This document shows positions 51,876 to 59,148 of a DNA stretch of 64,000 nucleotides, piece after piece. The notes below the pieces were generated by a model, which saw only the letters and a list, made by a program, of their open reading frames with translations, was not told the origin of the DNA and did not search any database. Origin of the DNA: an uncultured Bacteroidales bacterium (GTDB lineage Bacteria; Bacteroidota; Bacteroidia; Bacteroidales; UBA1715); contig CALAUG010000039.1 in NCBI GenBank assembly GCA_937892155.1, forward strand, positions 1 to 64,000. The letters run 5' to 3'. Positions within the stretch are counted from its first letter, which is position 1. Each line of letters opens with the position of its first letter. The translations under genes and the position numbers were made by a program.

Positions 51876-52958
51876 ATGGGAAACAACTATTACATACACG
51901 GAATGGAGCAACTTGGCATCGGAGTAACTGATGTTCACGCTGCTTGGAAATGGTACCGCGAAAATTTCGGTGCCGATGTAAAAATTCTTGACGACGACTC
52001 CGAAGCAAAATATATGTTACGTTACACTGGTGGCGTTCCTCATCGTCGTCACGCTATTTTAACAATTAGTTTGCAAGGTGGCGGCGGTTTTGAAATTTGG
52101 CAATACAAATCGCATGAATCAACTAAGCCATTGTTTGACATACAATTAGGTGATTTAGGTATCTACGCTGGAAAAATCCGCACCGACAATTTAGAAAAAT
52201 CTCAAGCTTTTTTCAAAGCAAAAACCGATGGAACTAAGGTTTCTGATTTTTGCACCGACCCAAAAGGCGACAAATATTATTGGTTACAAGACCCATTTGG
52301 CAACTATTTCCAAGTAATTCTTGATGCCTACAAATTTAAAGATGAAGGAAAAATTACTGGACTTTCTGCTGGTGCCGTTATTGGCGTTCCAGATATAGAA
52401 AAAGCCAAAGGTTTATACAAAGAAATTCTTGGTTACGATATTGAAGTATATAACACAGAATCAAAAGTTTGCGAAGATTTTGGATTCGTACCAGGCGGAC
52501 AAAATTCATTCAAACGTTTATTGCTTCGTCATTCAGAAGAACGCATTGGTGGATTTGGTAAAATCTTCGGACCAAGCGAAATTGAACTTGTGGAAGTAAC
52601 CGACCGAGAACCAAAGAAAATGTTTGAAGGACGTTTCTGGGGCGACCGTGGTTTCATTCACTTATGCTTTGACGTTCAAGGAGTTGACGTATTACGTAAC
52701 GTATGTAAAGAAAAAGGTTGTCCGTTCACCGTTGACACATTGGAACTATTAAATGGTGGCAACTTCGATATGGGTGACGCAGCCGGAATGTTCGCCTACA
52801 TTGAAGATATGGGTGGGACATTGATAGAATTTACAGAAACATACAAATTACCAATACTACCATTCTATTCATTGTCAATGAAAGGACGCGACCCAAAGAA
52901 ACCGCTACCAATGTGGTTGATGAAAGCATTAAAATTCAAAAAATACAAAGAAAAGTAA
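51876..52958 (+). CDS. VOC-superfamily protein with two glyoxalase-like modules
   Basis: A 360-residue protein with two VOC domains: ~8-155 (GMEQLGIGVTDVHAAWKWYRENF; ILTISLQGGGGFEIWQYK; WLQDPFGNYFQVI) and ~165-330 (GAVIGVPDIEKAKGLYKEILG; FIHLCFDVQGV; YIEDMGGTLIEFTET). His, Glu and Gln positions in the expected places suggest a metal site. It may be a dioxygenase, epimerase or lyase; substrate unknown. It starts right after the SDR stop and is the last gene of the plus-strand series, followed by a strong hairpin. Confidence 0.82.
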   Translation: MGNNYYIHGMEQLGIGVTDVHAAWKWYRENFGADVKILDDDSEAKYMLRYTGGVPHRRHAILTISLQGGGGFEIWQYKSHESTKPLFDIQLGDLGIYAGKIRTDNLEKSQAFFKAKTDGTKVSDFCTDPKGDKYYWLQDPFGNYFQVILDAYKFKDEGKITGLSAGAVIGVPDIEKAKGLYKEILGYDIEVYNTESKVCEDFGFVPGGQNSFKRLLLRHSEERIGGFGKIFGPSEIELVEVTDREPKKMFEGRFWGDRGFIHLCFDVQGVDVLRNVCKEKGCPFTVDTLELLNGGNFDMGDAAGMFAYIEDMGGTLIEFTETYKLPILPFYSLSMKGRDPKKPLPMWLMKALKFKKYKEK

Positions 52959-52960
52959 TT

Positions 52961-52990
52961 AAACAAGACGCGAGGTCTCGCGTCTTGTTT
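52961..52990 (+). terminator. Perfect 14-bp palindromic hairpin ending the series
   Basis: Arms AAACAAGACGCGAG and CTCGCGTCTTGTTT with only GT between them. The 3' arm ends in T-rich sequence, but there is no long U-tract. Being symmetric, it could work for both strands. Confidence 0.75.
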
Positions 52991-53032
52991 AGTTATTATT
53001 CAATCATTTAGGTTGTAATTCTACACAAAAAA

Positions 53033-54817
53033 ATGAAAAAAGCACTACTCTACATTCTATTTTTGTTTTGTACCGTAAACATTTTTGGGCAAACAAAAAA
53101 AATCAATTTTTACGATACCGCATATTTTGACATATCCAAATCAAGATATGGTTTGAATCCTTCTGATTTAAGTTGGGTTGTTCATTATGGTGACATATTT
53201 GACTATTGGGATGACATTGTTGAAAATGCGTTTCTGAAAAAAGACGGTACATATAAAATCTATGCCGATCCAGATTTTACCCTATTGGCTGCGGAATGTA
53301 CTGTGGTAAATGGCGAGTTTTCTGGCGAATGGAAGTCTTACTATGACAATCATCAACTACGTACATCGTGTGTATATAAAAACGGAGAATTGAACGGCCC
53401 GTGGATTTCATATAATAAAAATGGCCATAAATATCTTGAAACCAATTACGTACACAATAAACTTGATGGTGACTATACTACGAATTGGATTTATGACGAC
53501 AATCCATATTATTGGTTGGATGGTAAAAATGGAACTTTTCATTATAAAAATGGGTTAAAACAAGGAGAAACTACGTATTGGACACGACGCAACACCATAC
53601 AAGTAACTTGTAATTATAAAGACGATGAACTTGAAGGGAATGCAGTTTATATCAACAAAAATGGCGATACACTAAAAGTTGAATATTACAAACAAGGGAA
53701 TTTGATTTCTGAAAGAAAAATTGAGAATTCCTCATACGAAACGACCTATGAACTACAAATTGATTGCCGTTGGAAACAGAAAAACTACTCACAAGTTGAT
53801 TCAATCTTCAGTAACCTCGACCAATATATAAATCTAGAATCTTTGTCAATCAATAATAATGATAAAGAAGATAGTGTCTATAGATCAATAATTAATAAAC
53901 ACATTCATAAAATAACACAATTACCAAGATTACGTTCCATAACTATTAGTGGTCGAGGATTTAAGAATATACCATCTGAAATTTTTTTATGTAAAAATGT
54001 TACGCAACTTTTCATAAATGACATACAACCTATTCAATCTTTGCCAAATGAATTATTGCAATTACAAAATCTTACAAACATTATAATTCGTTCTACAAAG
54101 ATTTCCAATCCACAAGCAACAATCAAACTATTGTCAAATCTTAAAAACTTGAAAGAATTGGCTCTTTATGAATGTTTTAACGAATTACCATCGAATATGC
54201 ATTTATTACAACAACTGGATGCCTTATATTTAGGAAATTACGGTCAATGTATCCAAAAAGAAATGCAAATTCTTCCCGATGGCATTTTTCAATTAAAGAA
54301 TCTGAAATCACTCATTGTATGTCAGGATCAACTTAAATATTATCACGATAGATTTAACAAAGAGTTGCCTAATACGTTAATTCAAATGTACAGTACCTGT
54401 TTTGACAAAAACACTCTGGTTGAATTACAGGATTCACGAAACAAACGCATTGCAGATGTTAAAGAAAACGATGTGATAATGGCGTATGATACCGAAACAC
54501 ACAAGATTGACACGGCACTTGTGTTACGAGTTATGAAACATACGGTGGATACCTATCCTATTGTCACGCTTTCGCTATCGAATGGGACAAGCATACAATG
54601 TACGAACAATCATCCATTTTGGTGCAAATCTCAATGGCTTCGAGCCGATGAATTGCGCAAAAACGACATATTGTATGTACACGATGGGAAAAGCAATGCG
54701 TTGCAACCAGTAACAATAACTGATTTACGTATATCGACAGAAAATAAGGAAGTTTATAATATAACAACCACAAAACACACGTACTTTGCCAACGGCATAT
54801 TGGTGCATAACAAGTGA
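53033..54817 (+). CDS. Secreted MORN-repeat / leucine-rich-repeat protein ending in a Hint domain
   Basis: A 594-residue protein with a signal peptide (LLYILFLFCTVNIFGQ). Residues ~90-235 hold MORN-type repeats (FSGEWKSYYDNHQ; LNGPWISYNKNGHKYLE; LDGDYTTNW; KQGETTYW). Residues ~260-445 form leucine-rich repeats (LRSITISGRGFKNIPSEIF; LQNLTNIIIRSTKI; LKNLKELALYECFNELP). The last 139 residues, from Cys456 (54398), are a Hint domain: CFDKNTLVEL at its start, block B with TNNHPFW, and the end YFANGILVHNK, with His-Asn one residue before the stop. Hint domains form a thioester at the Cys and cleave or transfer the N-terminal part. There is no toxin domain after it, unlike pretoxin-Hint proteins. Confidence 0.88.
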   Translation: MKKALLYILFLFCTVNIFGQTKKINFYDTAYFDISKSRYGLNPSDLSWVVHYGDIFDYWDDIVENAFLKKDGTYKIYADPDFTLLAAECTVVNGEFSGEWKSYYDNHQLRTSCVYKNGELNGPWISYNKNGHKYLETNYVHNKLDGDYTTNWIYDDNPYYWLDGKNGTFHYKNGLKQGETTYWTRRNTIQVTCNYKDDELEGNAVYINKNGDTLKVEYYKQGNLISERKIENSSYETTYELQIDCRWKQKNYSQVDSIFSNLDQYINLESLSINNNDKEDSVYRSIINKHIHKITQLPRLRSITISGRGFKNIPSEIFLCKNVTQLFINDIQPIQSLPNELLQLQNLTNIIIRSTKISNPQATIKLLSNLKNLKELALYECFNELPSNMHLLQQLDALYLGNYGQCIQKEMQILPDGIFQLKNLKSLIVCQDQLKYYHDRFNKELPNTLIQMYSTCFDKNTLVELQDSRNKRIADVKENDVIMAYDTETHKIDTALVLRVMKHTVDTYPIVTLSLSNGTSIQCTNNHPFWCKSQWLRADELRKNDILYVHDGKSNALQPVTITDLRISTENKEVYNITTTKHTYFANGILVHNK

Positions 54818-54868
54818 TTAGTGGATTATTCAAATTATAAATAGTTTTATTTCTTAAAACGAGTTATC

Positions 54869-54876
54869 TATCTTTG
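54869..54876 (+). promoter_or_regulatory. -7 promoter box of the ferredoxin gene
   Basis: TATCTTTG, 62 bases before the ATG at 54939. Confidence 0.5.
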
Positions 54877-54938
54877 CTTTTAGCGATAAAATTTGTATTA
54901 TTGCATATAGATTTATAAACAATTAAAAATTAAACATT

Positions 54939-55109
54939 ATGGCACACAAAATTTCAGAAGATTGTATAGCTTGTGGAGCTTGCCAAGGCGAATGTCCTGC
55001 AGGAGCTATTGAAGAAGGAGATATTTTCAAAGTAAATGCAGACGCTTGTACAGACTGCGGTTCTTGCGAAGAAGTTTGCCCAACTGGCGCAATCAAACCA
55101 GAAGAATAA
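54939..55109 (+). CDS. 2[4Fe-4S] ferredoxin
   Basis: A 56-residue clostridial-type ferredoxin, MAHKISEDCIACGACQGECP at its start and EEVCPTGAIKPEE at its end. Two CxxCxxCxxxCP motifs each bind one [4Fe-4S] cluster (cysteines 9, 12, 15, 19 and 37, 40, 43, 47). It carries low-potential electrons in anaerobic metabolism, for example with PFOR or Rnf. It has its own promoter and terminator. Its presence supports an anaerobic lifestyle. Confidence 0.97.
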   Translation: MAHKISEDCIACGACQGECPAGAIEEGDIFKVNADACTDCGSCEEVCPTGAIKPEE

Positions 55110-55130
55110 TCTACTCTTCTAAAAAAATAA

Positions 55131-55162
55131 AAGGTCGACTCAAAACGAGCCGACCTTTTTTA
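55131..55162 (+). terminator. Terminator between ferredoxin and the MerR gene
   Basis: Arms AAGGTCG (55131-55137) and CGACCTT (55151-55157), extended by CTC and GAG after one mismatch, then T-rich sequence. A-rich flanks upstream may let it serve the convergent MerR gene too. Confidence 0.85.
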
Positions 55163-55181
55163 TTAACAAACAATCCAACTT

Positions 55182-56006
55182 CTATTCTACAGGAACTTGA
55201 ATTATCGTAAGCCACTTTTCTGGATCTTCTTGATTCCAAATACCATCAACATAATTTGCCCGTGGCGCACCACAAACCTTGAAACCTTGCTTTTCTATAT
55301 ATTTGAAGATTTCCACATAACTATCATACAACTTTTCATACCTACCATAATGTTTCATACAAACAGCTTTGGGAACCGCTGGTATTTTCTTGAATTGAAT
55401 AATTTTTGAATCCTCTCCCATTTCTTCCACTTGTTCGCAATACTCAATATCGATGTTTTCAGGACGATATTCGTTATGCTCAATTGTGTAACAATAACCT
55501 GGCGCCGGACATTTACAGCCAAGACGAGCCATTTCAGGACCGATAACTTCGTAACACAGACGACCAATCTCGCTGTACGATTTAATAACTTCGCGATGCG
55601 ATGCGACAATAATCTCTGGAAGAGACTGAATACTAATATTTTCCATGTTTTTAATTTTGTTTTGAGAGTCAATCATTGCACGAAGCATTTGGCAACGACG
55701 CTGAAGTATGGCAAGTTCATGTTCGGTGCTACGAATCTTGTGTTCTAGTGACTGAATTGTAGGCTTTATACTTCCAGAATCAAACAAATCAATAATTTCT
55801 TCCAAAGAAAAGCCAACCTCTTTGAGCGTACGAATATTTGCCATTGACTGCATTTGTTTTACCAAATAATATCGATAGCCAGTACTTTCATCAATTTCAC
55901 AAGGTTTCAATAAACCAATTTTTTCATAATACCGCAACGTTTTCACCGTAACCCCACAAAGCAACGAGAACTCCTTGATTTTTAACTTATTACCTTTATT
56001 CTCCAT
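55182..56006 (-). CDS. MerR-family regulator with GyrI-like effector domain
   Basis: A 274-residue regulator. The MerR winged helix is at ~8-75 (IKEFSLLCGVTVKTLRYYEKIGLL, GYRYYLVKQMQSM), a coiled coil follows at ~85-115, and a GyrI-like (AraC effector-binding) domain at ~125-274 (EIIVASHREVIKSYSEIG; KAVCMKHYGRYEKLYDSY). This is the BmrR/TipA-like layout that senses small hydrophobic molecules. A Cys-rich stretch (LGCKCPAPGYCYTIE) could bind metal or a drug. Target genes are not evident; the neighbours are ferredoxin and a PP2C protein. Confidence 0.92.
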   Translation of the reverse strand: MENKGNKLKIKEFSLLCGVTVKTLRYYEKIGLLKPCEIDESTGYRYYLVKQMQSMANIRTLKEVGFSLEEIIDLFDSGSIKPTIQSLEHKIRSTEHELAILQRRCQMLRAMIDSQNKIKNMENISIQSLPEIIVASHREVIKSYSEIGRLCYEVIGPEMARLGCKCPAPGYCYTIEHNEYRPENIDIEYCEQVEEMGEDSKIIQFKKIPAVPKAVCMKHYGRYEKLYDSYVEIFKYIEKQGFKVCGAPRANYVDGIWNQEDPEKWLTIIQVPVE

Positions 56007-56028
56007 AACGTTATTTCTGAATTCGATG

Positions 56029-56036
56029 CAAAGTTA
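56029..56036 (-). promoter_or_regulatory. -7 promoter box of the MerR gene
   Basis: CAAAGTTA on plus (TAACTTTG on minus), 22 bases before the ATG at 56006. Confidence 0.5.
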
Positions 56037-56078
56037 GTCTATGACCTTGGGGACGAGTCAAGAGATTTTTGGGAAAAA

Positions 56079-57854
56079 TTACCAGTTTTTAGAAACTGTA
56101 AAGATATTTTTATTGTCGACGTACGTATAGTTAACCGTATCCATAATATTCTTTATCAAGTAAATGCCGAGACCACCTATACGTTCCTGATCGTTCAAAT
56201 CTGGTGACTCTGCATTTAAAGGGTTAAACGGCACACCCGAATCAATGAACTGCAATTCGATATGATGTGCGTCACACGTCTTCTTCACTGTGAAGGTTCC
56301 TTGTCCTCCCTGATATGCGTAATCTACAATGTTTGAAAGTATGTCGTCAACTGCCGAAGCTACCAACATAGCAACTTCATTGTTTGAACATTGTTTCTGC
56401 AACGACATTTGAATCCAATCCAAAACAACGGACACATTTTCATGTACCGCTTCCACTGTTTTTTCTTCAAAACCACCAACAGTTCCTTTGTCCCAACGAA
56501 GCGATAACATAGTTATATCATCAAATTGAGTATGCAATCCTGAAAAATTAGATATTGAACTTACAATTCTTTCGCACAATTCTTTTGACGATTGAACAGG
56601 TTGCCTAACAACATTCAACAATCCTTCGATTTCAAAACGTTCTTCTTTCATATTTTCCGCATCAGTCACACCATCGGTATACAACAACAATGTATCGCCT
56701 TTTTGCAAATCAAACGTTTTGATGGAATAACGAGCATCTGGCACAGCACCTAGAAATGGCTCTGGTTCATTTTCTATCAACATAACCGAACCATCAGTTT
56801 TGCGTAAAACTGGAGGAACGTGTCCTGCGTTTACATACGAGCATTTCCCAGATTTTAAATCTATAAACGCCATCCAAGCTGTTACAAATATGAAATCGTC
56901 ATTTTTTTGACAAACAACCGTGTTTGTATAAGAGAAAGCCTGTTGTAAATTTTTTGTCGCCAAGCACAACGAGCGAATCATATTTCTCGATGACAATGTA
57001 AACATTGCAGCAGGAAGACCTTTATCGGAAACGTCCGCAATTAACAACGCCAATGTATTGTCATCTACCAAAAAGAAATCATAGAAGTCACCTGCCGTTT
57101 GCTTTGCAGAATGCATACACGCATACAAATCCACGTCATCCACGCCTCTTAGACTTGCAACATCAGGCAAAGTATCTTTTTGAACCTTTTCTGCCGTTGA
57201 AAACTCAAACTTCTGTTCTGTAAGTTCCTCTGTATATTTTGCCTGACGACGTACCAATTTACGTCCGTTATTTGCGTGAACAATGCAAATCACTGAAGGT
57301 ACAATGAACAGCAGCATTTTATCCACAAAATGGTCATACAAAAAATATCTAAGAGTTTCATAATATGGGAATGACAAGTATTCCAGATGAAAATAGCGAA
57401 TAGATTCAATAGTTCGTTCACCATAATATGCAATTAGGGATGAGCAAAAAATCATTACAATCGTAAACAGAGCAGTTCCAACCGTAAATAATCGGGAATA
57501 ATACCGCGAACTCATAAGAGTTGGACAAATGACAAACAACAACGAATAAAACGAGAAATACACATCGAAATATGCACAACCCAATATCATTGTGAATATC
57601 ATCATATACTTGATCCACACTCTTTCTCCTTTAAAATAAAGGCAGATTAATGCAGGTATCAAAAAAACTAAACAAACACAAACTTCCTGTATTATGTTTA
57701 ATTTAAACTTTGGAAATTCAAAACTAGCTAAGATATAGGAAGCAACCGTAACTGCCACGCAACCTATCATGACATAGGCGAACAGTTTATTAGTTACTTT
57801 TTCATTTTCCGCAAATAATTCGGAGTCTATTTGAGCAACATTCTTTTTTCGCAT
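56079..57854 (-). CDS. Membrane PP2C-type (SpoIIE) phosphatase fused to an RsbW-like ATPase domain
   Basis: A 591-residue protein. Residues ~20-205 form about six membrane segments. A short coiled region (RQAKYTEELTEQKFEFSTAEKVQ) leads into a SpoIIE/RsbU-type PP2C phosphatase at ~225-430 (TAGDFYDFFLVDDNTLALLIAD; LLLYTDGVTDAENMKEERF). The C-terminal ~130 residues form an anti-sigma-kinase-type HATPase (NNEVAMLVASAVDDILSNIVDYAY; LQFIDSGVPFNP; ERIGGLGIYLIKN). Kinase and phosphatase in one chain can both write and erase the serine phosphate of a STAS protein. The STAS gene lies directly upstream, overlapping by one base. Confidence 0.9.
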   Translation of the reverse strand: MRKKNVAQIDSELFAENEKVTNKLFAYVMIGCVAVTVASYILASFEFPKFKLNIIQEVCVCLVFLIPALICLYFKGERVWIKYMMIFTMILGCAYFDVYFSFYSLLFVICPTLMSSRYYSRLFTVGTALFTIVMIFCSSLIAYYGERTIESIRYFHLEYLSFPYYETLRYFLYDHFVDKMLLFIVPSVICIVHANNGRKLVRRQAKYTEELTEQKFEFSTAEKVQKDTLPDVASLRGVDDVDLYACMHSAKQTAGDFYDFFLVDDNTLALLIADVSDKGLPAAMFTLSSRNMIRSLCLATKNLQQAFSYTNTVVCQKNDDFIFVTAWMAFIDLKSGKCSYVNAGHVPPVLRKTDGSVMLIENEPEPFLGAVPDARYSIKTFDLQKGDTLLLYTDGVTDAENMKEERFEIEGLLNVVRQPVQSSKELCERIVSSISNFSGLHTQFDDITMLSLRWDKGTVGGFEEKTVEAVHENVSVVLDWIQMSLQKQCSNNEVAMLVASAVDDILSNIVDYAYQGGQGTFTVKKTCDAHHIELQFIDSGVPFNPLNAESPDLNDQERIGGLGIYLIKNIMDTVNYTYVDNKNIFTVSKNW

Positions 57855-58147
57855 TATTCAAGCGTAATGAGTGGCAACAAACCAGAAAGTCTAAAGACTT
57901 CACGCACAGCATTGTTTGCATTGGTAATCTTCATACCTCCTTTGCCCTGCATTAATTTATTGAGCATCAGAATAACACGGATTCCTTTTGACGATATGTA
58001 TCCAACCTCTGTAAAATCGAGCACCAATGACTGTATATCAGTCAATTCGTCTTTTAGTACTTCCAAATCACCAGCTGTTGTAGAATCTATATTACCAATC
58101 AAATTAGCAACAAGAGTTGCATCTTTTATTTCTTTTTGTATATCCAT
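57854..58147 (-). CDS. STAS-domain anti-sigma-factor antagonist-like protein
   Basis: A 97-residue STAS domain with LVLDFTEVGYISSKGIRVILML containing the serine pair that is the usual phosphorylation site. It is the likely partner of the PP2C/ATPase protein encoded next to it (one-base overlap). The final output is unknown, as no sigma factor is next to them. Confidence 0.9.
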   Translation of the reverse strand: MDIQKEIKDATLVANLIGNIDSTTAGDLEVLKDELTDIQSLVLDFTEVGYISSKGIRVILMLNKLMQGKGGMKITNANNAVREVFRLSGLLPLITLE

Positions 58148-58163
58148 AAAAACCTATTTTCAA

Positions 58164-58171
58164 CAAAACTA
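58164..58171 (-). promoter_or_regulatory. -7 promoter box of the STAS/PP2C pair
   Basis: CAAAACTA on plus (TAGTTTTG on minus), 16 bases before the ATG at 58147. Confidence 0.45.
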
Positions 58172-58203
58172 CATATTTATTTGATTCTGTTAATGTATTT
58201 TGT

Positions 58204-58237
58204 AAAAAAAGAAAGTCACTACTGAAACAATAGTGAC
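58204..58237 (-). terminator. Terminator of the 58270-58857 lipoprotein gene
   Basis: Arms GTCACTA (58215-58221) and TAGTGAC (58231-58237), and an A-run at 58204-58210 that gives the U-tract on minus. Confidence 0.8.
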
Positions 58238-58269
58238 CTTCCATTTTTCTAAATTATTAATCTTACGAC

Positions 58270-58857
58270 CTATCGAAATGAATATGAATCTTGCAAACCG
58301 AAAAGCGGCTTGATTTCTTCTGTATATTCATAAACATACCATTTCCCATCCACATTTTTGATTTGCGCTCCTTCAGCGTCAGCAGGATCATTTAATGTTT
58401 CAAAAAATTCCGACAATGTTTCGGCATAAACACCTTCATAATGATTTATACCACTTTCTGTATTATATACTAGCGGTGTTTCACCTTCGGTTTGTACCGT
58501 AACGATGAATTTCCAAGTATAATCGAACGTGTATTCAACACCTGGTGTTGGCACATAGCCATCTTTTACTGAAAAAGTTAAATAAAATGCTGGTGTCATT
58601 CCTTCTTTCGCTTCCATACTATACGTATCAGAAACTTCTGCAGGCAATGTATCTACGTGTGTTTCACCATTTAAATCGTGCCAGTGAAGACAAACATCTG
58701 CAACTTCATGTAAATCATTACTTTGTTCAAAATTGAAATCAACTTGAACAGTTGTTTTCGGCGTTTCTGGATCGCAATCGTCGCAATCATCTTTGCCACA
58801 CGCAGTGAACAACAAACCGGCACACGCCATAAGTGCCAACCATACTACTTTCTTCAT
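58270..58857 (-). CDS. Lipoprotein of unknown function
   Basis: A 195-residue lipoprotein with signal MKKVVWLALMACAGLLFTACG (Cys20 as lipid anchor, followed by the Asp/Cys-rich stretch KDDCDDCDPE). The mature part looks beta-rich (VQVDFNFEQSNDLHEVADVCLHW; TPAFYLTFSVKDGYVPTPG; YTFDYTWKFIVTVQTEG). I do not recognise a family. The DDCDDCD stretch after the anchor may bind a metal or make disulfides. Confidence 0.82.
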   Translation of the reverse strand: MKKVVWLALMACAGLLFTACGKDDCDDCDPETPKTTVQVDFNFEQSNDLHEVADVCLHWHDLNGETHVDTLPAEVSDTYSMEAKEGMTPAFYLTFSVKDGYVPTPGVEYTFDYTWKFIVTVQTEGETPLVYNTESGINHYEGVYAETLSEFFETLNDPADAEGAQIKNVDGKWYVYEYTEEIKPLFGLQDSYSFR

Positions 58858-58880
58858 ATCTATTTTGTTTTAATTTTTTG

Positions 58881-58913
58881 CAAAAATAAAAAAACTTAAT
58901 CAAAGAAGTCAAA
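58881..58913 (-). promoter_or_regulatory. Promoter of the 58270-58857 lipoprotein gene
   Basis: On the minus strand TTTG (58910-58913 as CAAA on plus), a 21-bp spacer and TATTTTTG (58881-58888 as CAAAAATA), 23 bases before the ATG. Confidence 0.6.
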
Positions 58914-58958
58914 TTCCATCAACATTTCGAGCATCTTATCCAGATAATTCTTGCTAAT

Positions 58959-59148
58959 CTACGGCCATAAAAATCCAAGACTGTACAATGCTTTCGTTGT
59001 GAATTTCGTATCGGAACTGATACGGATGCGCATTTCGTATTTCACTTCCGGCTCGTCGCCAGTATATTTCATCATATCGGTTGGCGACTCCCCTACTTTG
59101 TTCAAATATGCAATAAAGCCCGTAAAAGCAATCTTTGCCAGAGAGTTT
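58959..59148 (-). pseudogene. Possible coding remnant behind the GH9 gene
   Basis: In a frame different from GH9, this stretch codes for plausible protein ending (FTGFIAYLNKVGESPTDMM, YEMRIRISSDTKFTTKALYS) and a stop at 58959. Its only long open reading starts inside the GH9 gene, at 59321. It may be the 3' part of a lost gene, or non-coding. No family is recognised. Confidence 0.3.

Noticed and set aside
54398..54817. Intein that splices
   Set aside because: There is no C-extein beyond one lysine and the host protein is not a usual intein host; cleavage or ligation is more likely than splicing.
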